Below, in pieces: positions 31,603 to 38,533 of a stretch of 58,868 bases of DNA. Location: NCBI RefSeq assembly GCF_023913775.1, contig NZ_JAMXAX010000020.1:1-58868 (forward strand), written 5' to 3'. Positions within the stretch are counted from its first letter, which is position 1. The number at the start of each line of letters is the position of its first letter. Made by a program: the position numbers and the translations under genes. The stretch comes from Acidovorax facilis. GTDB lineage: Bacteria > Pseudomonadota > Gammaproteobacteria > Burkholderiales > Burkholderiaceae_C. The notes below the pieces were generated by a model, which ran no database searches, was not told the DNA's origin, and was given only the letters and a program-made list of their open reading frames with translations.

Positions 31603-32658
31603 TCAGACGTTGAATTTCTGCCGCGCCTTGCGCACGAAATCGTTGGTGTAGGTGCGTGCCAACTCCACCTTGAAATCCGCCAACTCGGGGTGCACGCGCG
31701 AGAGCACGCGCAAGGACGTGGCTGCGCCATCTTCGGGCATCATCCCGTGGGTCGAATAGGTCTCGCGCACCCGGCTGAAGGCCGCCAGGTACAGCCCCCG
31801 GTCTCCCATCAGGTAGCCCGGAGGCACCGCCTTGACGAGGTCTGCCGGGGCAGCGGTCTGCAGCCATTTGAGGGCATGCACGATGCCGTTGGCCAGTGCC
31901 TGGGCCTGGGCGGCATGTTTTTGCAGGAAGGGCTGCGGCGCATAAAGACAGCTGGCTGGCAGGGCGCCGCCAAACATCTCCTGCGCGGCCTTGAGTGAGC
32001 GCATGTCGCCCGCAATGCGTGTGTCTGCCTTTTGCTCCAGCAGCGTCATGATCGGGTCGGCATGGCACAGCGCATGCACCTGTCCGGAACGCAGCGCATT
32101 CATCGCGGCCATGCCAGAGCCCACGCCCACAAACGCCACGTCGCGCGGCCCCATGCCCGCTCGGGCCAGCACCACGCTGGCCGCCAGTTGCGTAGACGAC
32201 CCCACCGATGACACGCCAATGCGCCGTCCCTGCAGATCCGCCAGATCCTTGTACGCAGGCAGCGAGCGTTGCGAAACCCCCAGCGCCAGTTGAGGCGCAC
32301 GCCCCATCACCACCAGCGAGCGGTAGGACTGGCCACGCACCTGCTGCCGGATGGTGTGCTCGAAGGCTCCGGCACAGACATCGGCCCCACCCTCCTGCAC
32401 CGCCTGCAGGGCCAGGGCGCCGGCCGAAAAATCGCGCACCGTCACGTCCAGACCTTCCGCCTTGAAGTAGCCCAGTTGGTCGGCCAGCGCCAGCGGCAGG
32501 TGGTAGAGCACGCCCTGTCCGCCCACGGCAATGGTGACGTTGCCCAACGCTGCTGCACCCTCTGCTTGCGCCCGCACAATGGCAGGCGCAAACACCCCGG
32601 CCGCCGACAGGGCGGAGACGGCGCCAAAGGCGCGGCGGGTGAGCAATGGGCGGGTCAT
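31603..32658 (-). CDS. ABC transporter substrate-binding protein (NMT1/SsuA-like)
   Basis: A 351-residue periplasmic protein with a Tat-type signal peptide (L-T-R-R-A-F-G-A-V, hydrophobic core, A-I-V-R-A-Q-A). The mature part has the NitT/TauT/SsuA-like fold: G-Q-G-V-L-Y-H-L-P-L-A-L-A, L-G-Y-F-K-A-E-G-L-D-V and G-R-R-I-G-V-S-S-V-G-S-S-T. The ligand is unknown; this family binds sulphonates, nitrate, thiamine precursors or aromatic acids. No permease or ATPase gene is adjacent, so it is an orphan component in this window or works with a distant transporter. Confidence 0.87.
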   Translation of the reverse strand: MTRPLLTRRAFGAVSALSAAGVFAPAIVRAQAEGAAALGNVTIAVGGQGVLYHLPLALADQLGYFKAEGLDVTVRDFSAGALALQAVQEGGADVCAGAFEHTIRQQVRGQSYRSLVVMGRAPQLALGVSQRSLPAYKDLADLQGRRIGVSSVGSSTQLAASVVLARAGMGPRDVAFVGVGSGMAAMNALRSGQVHALCHADPIMTLLEQKADTRIAGDMRSLKAAQEMFGGALPASCLYAPQPFLQKHAAQAQALANGIVHALKWLQTAAPADLVKAVPPGYLMGDRGLYLAAFSRVRETYSTHGMMPEDGAATSLRVLSRVHPELADFKVELARTYTNDFVRKARQKFNV

Positions 32659-32723
32659 GAAAATCCGTGAGAATCAGTGGAAGCAGCAATGCTGCATTGC
32701 AACAATCGTGCCCCAGAGCCCAC

Positions 32724-32755
32724 AAACCCGCATCAGGGGGAATCCCTGCGGGTTT
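32724..32755 (-). terminator. Terminator-like hairpin after the MAPEG gene
   Basis: AAACCCGCA (32724-32732) and TGCGGGTTT (32747-32755) form a perfect 9-bp stem. It lies between the MAPEG gene and the substrate-binding protein gene, both on the minus strand. The T run is short. A second stem, GCCAGCCC (32813-32820) with GGGCTGGC (32834-32841), lies closer to the MAPEG stop. Confidence 0.5.
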
Positions 32756-32846
32756 CTACGTACCAGGGTTAAAAGAAACTGGAGCCCGACCGGCAGCCCC
32801 CGAAAGAGTGGCGCCAGCCCTTCTTCAAAGGCCGGGCTGGCAAAGA

Positions 32847-33272
32847 TCAGCGGTAGCCGACGAACAGGATGCCGATATTGACCAAAAACGCTGCGGCCCA
32901 GACCACACTGCGCACGGTGGGCATGTCGGACACGTACATCATGATGTAGAAGATGCGCAGCATGACGTACAGCAGCGCCAGCATGTCCAGCAACGTCTGC
33001 CCCGCCCCAAGCAGGTGCGCAATGATCACGGCACCGATGAAGAACGGCAAGGCCTCGAAACTGTTGGCCTGCGCCGCATTGGCGCGGGCCCGCCAGTCGG
33101 TCTGCCGAGCCATCCAGGCGCGGGGGTCGCGGTTGTCAAAGCCACCGTCCTTGCGCGACTTGCCGAAGCTGCCGCTCTTGGCCAGCCAGGCGCAGCCCAT
33201 GGGAAGCAGCGCTGCGATCAGCACGCACCAGTAGGCCACTGTGAACCGTGCGACATGCATGGTGGTATTCAT
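32847..33272 (-). CDS. MAPEG-family membrane protein
   Basis: A 141-residue protein with four hydrophobic helices (about 10-30, 70-90, 93-113 and 120-140) and the MAPEG pattern: R-D-P-R-A-W near residue 49 and R-A-N-A-A-Q-A-N-S-F-E-A-L-P-F-F at about 62-77. MAPEG proteins are membrane glutathione- or eicosanoid-related enzymes in animals; the role in bacteria is mostly unknown. A dispersed repeat lies just upstream of its start codon, in the presumed promoter region. Confidence 0.87.
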   Translation of the reverse strand: MNTTMHVARFTVAYWCVLIAALLPMGCAWLAKSGSFGKSRKDGGFDNRDPRAWMARQTDWRARANAAQANSFEALPFFIGAVIIAHLLGAGQTLLDMLALLYVMLRIFYIMMYVSDMPTVRSVVWAAAFLVNIGILFVGYR

Positions 33273-33286
33273 TTTTAAGCCTTTTT

Positions 33287-33330
33287 TGGCTCCAGCGCTT
33301 GATACACAAGCGCTAGCAGCTATTAAATTG
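33287..33330. repeat. Dispersed repeat A, copy 5
   Basis: CAGCGCTTGATACACAAGCGC followed by the core GCGCTAGCAGCTAT (33310-33323). It lies between the MAPEG start and the recR stop. The arms AGCGCTTG/CAAGCGCT are complementary and could form a hairpin. Confidence 0.85.
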
Positions 33331-33371
33331 TGAGTATTCTAGCCGCCGCAGGCACAAGTTTCGCGAACAAC

Positions 33372-33962
33372 CTAGCGTCGATCCACCAGCGCATGCGCAA
33401 TCGTGCCCAGGTCCACGTACTCCAGCTCGCTGCCCACGGGCACGCCACGCGCGAGCCGTGTCACGTGCAGCCCCCGGCTCTTGAGCGCCTCGCTGATCAC
33501 ATGGGCCGTGGCCTCGCCTTCGGCATTGAAGTTGGTCGCCAAAATGACCTCCTGCACGGTGCCATCGGTGGCCCGGTCCATGAGCTTTTGCAGGCCAATT
33601 TCCTTGGGGCCAATGCCATCGAGGGGGCTCAGCCGCCCCATCAGCACAAAGTAAAGCCCCTTGAACGCCCCCGTGCGCTCCAGCGCCGACTGATCGGCCG
33701 GTGTCTCGACCACGCACAGCCGCGTCGCATCGCGCTCAGGGTCCAGGCAGGTGCTGCACACCTCGGCCTCGGTGAACGTGTGACAGCGCGCGCAATGGTG
33801 CACGGTGCCCACCGCATCGCCGAGCGCCCGCGACAAGGCCAGCGCCCCCTCCCGGTCATGCTGCAGCAAATGAAACGCCATGCGCTGCGCGGACTTCACC
33901 CCCACCCCCGGCAAGCGGCGCAGCGCCTGGATCAGAACGTCGAGGGAGTTGGTGGTGGACAT
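33372..33962 (-). CDS. recR: Recombination protein RecR
   Basis: A 196-residue RecR, which works with RecF and RecO to load RecA at gaps. It has the helix-hairpin-helix segment [13 protein letters not shown] (15-27), a zinc finger with C57, C60, C69 and C72, and a Toprim domain beginning L-C-V-V-E-T-P and continuing to [13 protein letters not shown]. The C-terminus ends A-H-A-L-V-D-R-R. The ATG at 33962 gives the usual N-terminus M-S-T-T-N-S-L. It follows ybaB and dnaX in the conserved order, with a hairpin element between it and ybaB. Confidence 0.95.
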   Translation of the reverse strand: MSTTNSLDVLIQALRRLPGVGVKSAQRMAFHLLQHDREGALALSRALGDAVGTVHHCARCHTFTEAEVCSTCLDPERDATRLCVVETPADQSALERTGAFKGLYFVLMGRLSPLDGIGPKEIGLQKLMDRATDGTVQEVILATNFNAEGEATAHVISEALKSRGLHVTRLARGVPVGSELEYVDLGTIAHALVDRR

Positions 33963-34080
33963 GGACAGACTAGAGGCGATGCGCGTGACGTTGTAGGGAG
34001 CGGCGGAGCCAGGCTTCGACAAGCTCAGCCCAAACGGATGTAGGGAAGAACAACAGGTGCTCGCCCTCTGCCTTCACACC

Positions 34081-34213
34081 CCACCCTCAAGGGCGTAGCG
34101 AGCGGGATGAGCTGCTAGGCGGACGGAGCACAGGAACCGGAACGTACTTCCTGTACGTGAGGATTCCGAGCACCGCCCAACGACGCAGATCGCCCGCTCG
34201 GTAGCCACCCTCA
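34081..34213. mobile_element. MITE-like hairpin element flanked by 9-bp direct repeats
   Basis: CCACCCTCA occurs at 34081-34089 and 34205-34213 and brackets about 115 bases that fold on themselves. The outer arms are CGAGCGGG and CCCGCTCG, then GGCGG with CCGCC, and an inner arm GGAACCGGAACGTAC with GTACGTGAGGATTCC around TTCCT. The element has no coding potential. The direct repeats look like a target duplication. The right copy overlaps the ybaB stop codon, so the insertion point was the end of ybaB. It may instead be a structured RNA between ybaB and recR. Confidence 0.55.
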
Positions 34214-34543
34214 GAAAGGGAATTTCATGCCGCCGGGGAGGCCTGGCATGCCTTGGGTGAGCTTGCCCATCTTCTCCGAAGAAGTCTCTTCCGCCTTGCG
34301 CACCGCAGCATTGAACGCCGCCGCAACGAGGTCTTCCAGCATGTCCTTGTCTTCGGCCAGCAGGCTCGGGTCGATGGTGATGCGCTTGACGTCGTGCTTG
34401 CACGTCATCACCACTTTCACCAGGCCCGCGCCCGATTCACCCTCCACCTCGATGAAGGCCAGCTCGTCCTGCGCCTTCTTGAGGTTGTCCTGCATCGCCT
34501 GGGCTTGCTTCATGAGGCCTGCAAGTTGTCCTTTGTTGAACAT
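34211..34543 (-). CDS. ybaB: YbaB/EbfC nucleoid-associated protein
   Basis: A 110-residue YbaB/EbfC family protein. It begins [20 protein letters not shown], contains a central beta sheet with [15 protein letters not shown], and ends in a flexible [11 protein letters not shown]. The family binds DNA as a dimer and is usually encoded between dnaX and recR, as here. The ATG at 34543 was chosen over an upstream start because it gives the family N-terminus. Confidence 0.94.
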   Translation of the reverse strand: MFNKGQLAGLMKQAQAMQDNLKKAQDELAFIEVEGESGAGLVKVVMTCKHDVKRITIDPSLLAEDKDMLEDLVAAAFNAAVRKAEETSSEKMGKLTQGMPGLPGGMKFPF

Positions 34544-34708
34544 GGTGTGATTTCCTTTGCTTTCTTTCTGGTTGATCGATTCCCACGAAGGGACAGAGAT
34601 TCGGTATCCGAGATGCACGGTATTGTGCTGTGCAATGTCAGCGGCCGTCGAAACTGGCACACGCCAATCCCGTGCACTCGTGGAGCTGGCTTTGCCAGGC
34701 CACCGAGT

Positions 34709-34767
34709 GCGTCCCCCTACCGCAAAGCGAGAGAGGTGGAAGGCGCCGCAGGCGACTCAGGGGGCGC
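34709..34767 (-). repeat. Dispersed repeat B, copy 2, after dnaX
   Basis: Read on the minus strand, GCCCCCTGAGTCGCCTGCGG and then CGCCTTCCACC closely match the repeat that follows moeA (22161) and rho (46585). It begins 7 bases after the dnaX stop. Outer bases CCCCCTGAG and a matching GGGGG allow a hairpin. Confidence 0.7.
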
Positions 34768-34773
34768 TTCATC

Positions 34774-36786
34774 TCACGCAGGCTTGATGCTGCCCGGCAC
34801 GATTCTCGCGCCATAGTCGCGCACCAGCGACTGCACATAGGGGTCGTTGTTCACAATCTCCTCAGCACGGCGCTGCCGCTCTGCAGCGGCAGCGGCATTG
34901 CGGCGGGCGGGGCTGTCGATGACGTGGCCCACCTCCACACTGATCTGGGTGGCGTGGCCAGCAGCCTCCAGCGCGGCGCGCAGGCGCTCGCGTGCAGTAG
35001 GCTGGTTCAGCGACTCACGCTCCACACGCAGCAACCAGTGCCCCCCATCGCGCGCCACCAGTTGCGACTGCAGGGCCAGTTCGCGCACCAGGGCGGTAAT
35101 CGATTCTGCCGCCACCATCTGCTGCACGGTGGCATGCCAGACATCGCCCTCCTCGGTGGGCGTGTAGCGCGCAGAGACGGGCGTGGGCGCAGAAAGCGGC
35201 AACGGTTGCAAACGCTCCCCTGGTTCGGGCGATTCACGCACCGGGATTGCTACATATTCAGGAGCACCTTGCGCTTTCTGGAATTGCGCTGGGTGCTGAT
35301 TTTGTCCAAATCTCTCGGGCGTACGCACCGGCAGTGCCGTGGCGGCGGAGTTTGCAGGTGACCCAGCACCCGGCGCTTCCGAGCCAGGCCAGGGCGGCGG
35401 TTCCGATGAGTCCACGGGTTCGGCGGCTTCTGCAGAAACCTCCGGCGCCAACACTGGCGACACACCTGCTGCAATCGCTGCGGCAGGCACAGCCGGTGGC
35501 ACGCTGAGAACAGGCGCAGGAGCCACCGCCGTTCGAGCCACGGGCGCTGGCACGGCCGGAACAGCCACCGCAGCGGCTGCGGGAGCCGCAGAAACCGCAG
35601 CTGGCGGGCCTAAAAGCGCCGCTTCAGCCCGCGTCAGAGTTTTTTTTTCAGCCGATTCGCCAACGCCGCCAACACCGCTTACAGGCTTGAACGCCAGCAA
35701 GCGCAGCAGCACCATGGTCAGTGCCGCGTACTCATCGGGCGCCAGACCCAGTTCACCGCGCCCGTGCAGGCACAAACTGTAGAGCAGCTGGGTTTCGTCA
35801 GCAGGCATCAGCGCGGCCAGGCGGGCCGTTTCTGCGGCCTCGGGGTCGTCGGTATCCACGGCGCCTGCCATCTGGGGCACGGCCTGGAACACCGCCATAC
35901 GCTGCAGCACGGCGCTCATTTCTTCGAGCGTGGAGGCGGCAGACAGGCCATTGAGGCGCAGCGTGTCCGAGGTTTCCACAACGGTCTTGCCATCGCCCTC
36001 GGCCAACGCTCCGATGAGGCGAAACACGTAGGAGCGGTCCACCGCGCCCAGCATCTGGCGCACGGCGGCTTCCTGCAACTGGCCGCTGCCAAAAGCGATG
36101 GCCTGGTCGGTGAGCGACAGTGCATCGCGCATGGAGCCCCGCGCGGCGCGCGAGAGCAGGCGCAGTGCCTGGGGCTCGGACGATACGTTTTCCGATGCCA
36201 GCACCCGCGTGAGATGGCTCAGGACCGTCTCGGGCGCCATGGGCCGCAGGTTGAACTGCAGACAGCGGCTCAGCACCGTGACAGGCACCTTCTGCGGGTC
36301 GGTCGTGGCCAGCACGAATTTGAGGTATTCAGGAGGCTCTTCCAGCGTCTTGAGCATGGCATTGAACGCCGTGTTCGTGAGCATGTGCACTTCGTCGATC
36401 ATGAAGACCTTGAAGCGGCCCTGCACTGGCTTGTAGACCGCCTGCTCCAGCAGGCTCTGCACCTCGTCCACACCCCGGTTCGATGCAGCATCCAGCTCGG
36501 TGTAATCCGGGAAGCGACCACTGTCGATATCCGTACAGGCCGAGCACACGCCACAGGGTGTGGCGGTGATGCCGCCCTGACCGTCGGGCCCCTGGCAATT
36601 GAGCGATTTGGCCAGAATGCGCGACACCGTCGTCTTGCCCACACCCCGCGTTCCTGTGAACAGGTAGGCATGGTGCAGGCGCTGTGTGTTGAGCGCATTG
36701 GTGAGGGCCTGCACCACATGCTCCTGCCCCACCATTTCGGTGAAATTGCGGGGGCGGTACTTGCGGGCGAGCACGAGGTAGGACAT
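34774..36786 (-). CDS. dnaX: DNA polymerase III subunits gamma and tau
   Basis: A 670-residue clamp-loader subunit. Walker A is G-T-R-G-V-G-K-T-T (45-53); the zinc module has C64, C78, C81 and C84; Walker B is F-M-I-D-E-V-H-M-L. AAA+ and collar domains run to about residue 375. A Pro/Ala-rich linker follows at about 390-520 and the tau-specific C-terminal domain that binds the polymerase at about 560-670. The ATG at 36786 gives the standard M-S-Y-L-V-L-A-R-K-Y-R-P. A run of nine A at 35640-35648 (codons for E380-K381-K382) lies at the domain III/IV boundary; a -1 shift there meets TGA five codons later. Confidence 0.95.
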   Translation of the reverse strand: MSYLVLARKYRPRNFTEMVGQEHVVQALTNALNTQRLHHAYLFTGTRGVGKTTVSRILAKSLNCQGPDGQGGITATPCGVCSACTDIDSGRFPDYTELDAASNRGVDEVQSLLEQAVYKPVQGRFKVFMIDEVHMLTNTAFNAMLKTLEEPPEYLKFVLATTDPQKVPVTVLSRCLQFNLRPMAPETVLSHLTRVLASENVSSEPQALRLLSRAARGSMRDALSLTDQAIAFGSGQLQEAAVRQMLGAVDRSYVFRLIGALAEGDGKTVVETSDTLRLNGLSAASTLEEMSAVLQRMAVFQAVPQMAGAVDTDDPEAAETARLAALMPADETQLLYSLCLHGRGELGLAPDEYAALTMVLLRLLAFKPVSGVGGVGESAEKKTLTRAEAALLGPPAAVSAAPAAAAVAVPAVPAPVARTAVAPAPVLSVPPAVPAAAIAAGVSPVLAPEVSAEAAEPVDSSEPPPWPGSEAPGAGSPANSAATALPVRTPERFGQNQHPAQFQKAQGAPEYVAIPVRESPEPGERLQPLPLSAPTPVSARYTPTEEGDVWHATVQQMVAAESITALVRELALQSQLVARDGGHWLLRVERESLNQPTARERLRAALEAAGHATQISVEVGHVIDSPARRNAAAAAERQRRAEEIVNNDPYVQSLVRDYGARIVPGSIKPA
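35640..35648 (-). promoter_or_regulatory. A9 slippery tract in dnaX (candidate frameshift or transcriptional slippage site)
   Basis: The message reads GCT-GAA-AAA-AAA-ACT. A -1 shift or one added A gives AAC-TCT-GAC-GCG-GGC-TGA, so translation ends after 387 residues. This is the length expected for the clamp-loader core without the tau domains. Comparable A-rich sites make the gamma subunit in Escherichia coli (ribosomal) and Thermus (transcriptional). That it works here is inference. Confidence 0.5.
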
Positions 36787-36871
36787 CCGGCAGATTCTAC
36801 GGGCTGTGCCGAGTGTCCTTCCAGCGTCCACGGCAACGGGGCTGTTCAGAAAAGTGCGCCCGCATCCGTCG

Positions 36872-36877
36872 TACAAT
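36872..36877 (+). promoter_or_regulatory. -10 element of the 4.5S RNA promoter
   Basis: TACAAT lies 8 bases before the inferred 5' end of the SRP RNA. A clear -35 element could not be placed. Confidence 0.5.
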
Positions 36878-36884
36878 CGCCGGT

Positions 36885-36978
36885 GACGGGCCTCCTCGCA
36901 TGGTGAAGCGGCCAACCGGGTCAGGTGGGGAACCAAGCAGCCCTAACTGTGGAGTCAGTGCCGGGGGTAAGGCTCGTC
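36885..36978 (+). ncRNA. ffs: 4.5S RNA, signal recognition particle RNA
   Basis: A small bacterial SRP RNA of about 94 nt. The apical loop carries the conserved Ffh-binding segment GGGTCAGGTGGGGAACCAAG, followed directly by CAGCC, with a GGAA tetraloop closed by G-C pairs. The ends GACGGGCCT (36885-36893) and AGGCTCGTC (36970-36978) pair to close the rod. A T-rich tract with seven T (36985-36991) follows as a terminator. A TACAAT -10 box lies just upstream. It binds Ffh and targets inner-membrane proteins to the translocon. It lies between divergent dnaX and the convergent flavoprotein gene. Bases 36993-37105 have no gene, only short hairpins. Confidence 0.93.
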
Positions 36979-37105
36979 AACTTCTTTTTTTGCGCTGTCG
37001 CGCAGCCCCGCTCCCAGCGGCGACATCCTTCGCGATGTCCTCATGCCTGGCAAGGCCAGGCCCTTCGCCTCAGGCGCAAGCCCCTTTCGTTCAGCATGTT
37101 CAAGT

Positions 37106-38476
37106 TCAGGCAGCTTGGCGCAGCCAGTGCAGCGCGCCCAACCCCGCCACGCGGCCACTGGCCAAGCTGGCCGTGAGCAGATAGCCCCCGGTGGGCGCCT
37201 CCCAATCGAGCATTTCGCCCGCGCAGAACACGCCCGGTAAGGCACGGGCCATGAGGTGCGTGTCCAGCGCCTCAAAAGCCACACCACCGGCGGTGCTGAT
37301 GGCTTCGTCGATGGGCCGTGTGGCCACGACCGTGATGGGCAGTGCCTTGATGGCGTGTGCCAGAGCCCCCGGGTCGTTCATGCCGTCCTTACCCAGGTGT
37401 TCATACAGGATGCCCGCCTTGATGCCATCGAGCCCCAGACGGCTCTTGAGGTGGCTGGACAATGAACGTGATCCGCGTGGATGGCGCACTTCCACCAGCA
37501 CGCGTTCCGGCGTGTGGTCGGGCAGCAAATCCAGATGAAAAGTGGCATGGCCGTGGGCCTCGATCTCGTCGCGCAGCAGGTGCGACGCGGCGTAGACCAG
37601 GCTGCCCTCGACGCCTGTCACTGTGGCCACGAATTCACCCCTGCGGCTGAACGTGCGGCCCTGGCTGTCGGTAAAAGCCAGCGCCACCGTCTTGAAGGGC
37701 TGGCCTGCAAAACGCTCGACAAAATGGGGCGTCCAGCCCACAGCGGGAACGGGGGTCCGGCCGATCAGCTCCTGCAAGAACGCGCGGCGCGTCTCACCCG
37801 CCGGCGCATCGGCGCGCAGCACGTCAAAACCACAGTTGGAGGGCCGCAGCGGCGCCACGGCCACACCGCGCTGCGCCAGCAGCGGCACCCAGGCACCATC
37901 CGACCCAAGGCGTGCCCAGCTACCGCCGCCCAGCGCCAACACCACCGACTTGGCGGCCACTGGCACCTCGCCTGCAGGGGCTGCAAAACGCAGGGCACCG
38001 TCGTCCGACCAGCCCAGCCAGCGGTGTCGCATGTGGAACACCACGCCCTGCCCGCGCAGGCGCTGTAACCAGGCGCGCAGCAAGGGCGCGGCCTTCATGT
38101 CGGCGGGGAACACGCGGCCGGAGGTGCCCACGAAGGTCTCTACACCCAGGCCTTGCGCCCAGGCACGGACCTCGGGCCCGCCAAATTCCTGCAGCAAAGG
38201 TTCGAGCTGAGGCTGGCGCTCTGCATAGCGGCTGACAAACGGAGCATGGGGCTCGGAATGTGTGAGGTTGAGCCCGCCCTTGCCCGCCAGCAGAAATTTG
38301 CGCCCCACCGAAGGCATGGCGTCGAACAGATGAACGGCCACCCCCGCCTGGGCCAGCACCTCGGCCGCCATCAGGCCCGCCGGGCCACCGCCGACGATGG
38401 CCACATCGCACCGCAAAGTCCCCGCAGACAGGGCTGGTGCGACGGGTGAATCGGAAGGAGAAAGGGTGTGAGACAC
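37106..38476 (-). CDS. HI0933/YhiN-like FAD-dependent flavoprotein (TIGR03862 type)
   Basis: A 456-residue flavoprotein. The FAD-binding motif is V-A-I-V-G-G-G-P-A-G-L-M-A-A, followed by the signature G-R-K-F-L-L-A-G-K-G-G-L-N-L-T-H-S, typical of the BaiN/HI0933/YhiN superfamily. Near the C-terminus, A-G-G-V-A-F-E-A-L-D, G-V-F-C-A-G-E-M-L-D-W and P-T-G-G-Y-L-L-T are the second dinucleotide-binding and FAD-contact segments. It is an NAD(P)H-dependent oxidoreductase of unknown substrate. The start is a GTG at 38476. It lies between the AddA-like gene and the SRP RNA. Confidence 0.88.
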   Translation of the reverse strand: MSHTLSPSDSPVAPALSAGTLRCDVAIVGGGPAGLMAAEVLAQAGVAVHLFDAMPSVGRKFLLAGKGGLNLTHSEPHAPFVSRYAERQPQLEPLLQEFGGPEVRAWAQGLGVETFVGTSGRVFPADMKAAPLLRAWLQRLRGQGVVFHMRHRWLGWSDDGALRFAAPAGEVPVAAKSVVLALGGGSWARLGSDGAWVPLLAQRGVAVAPLRPSNCGFDVLRADAPAGETRRAFLQELIGRTPVPAVGWTPHFVERFAGQPFKTVALAFTDSQGRTFSRRGEFVATVTGVEGSLVYAASHLLRDEIEAHGHATFHLDLLPDHTPERVLVEVRHPRGSRSLSSHLKSRLGLDGIKAGILYEHLGKDGMNDPGALAHAIKALPITVVATRPIDEAISTAGGVAFEALDTHLMARALPGVFCAGEMLDWEAPTGGYLLTASLASGRVAGLGALHWLRQAA

Positions 38477-38533
38477 GGGAGAACCTTGCTAAAAAATGGG
38501 GGCGTTGCGCGGATTGGAAGCCCTGGGTGCGGG

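Noticed and set aside
34014..34037. Sequence CTTCGACAAGCTCAGCCCAA as a further repeat family
   Set aside because: Only one copy was seen in the window, so it cannot be supported as a repeat here.
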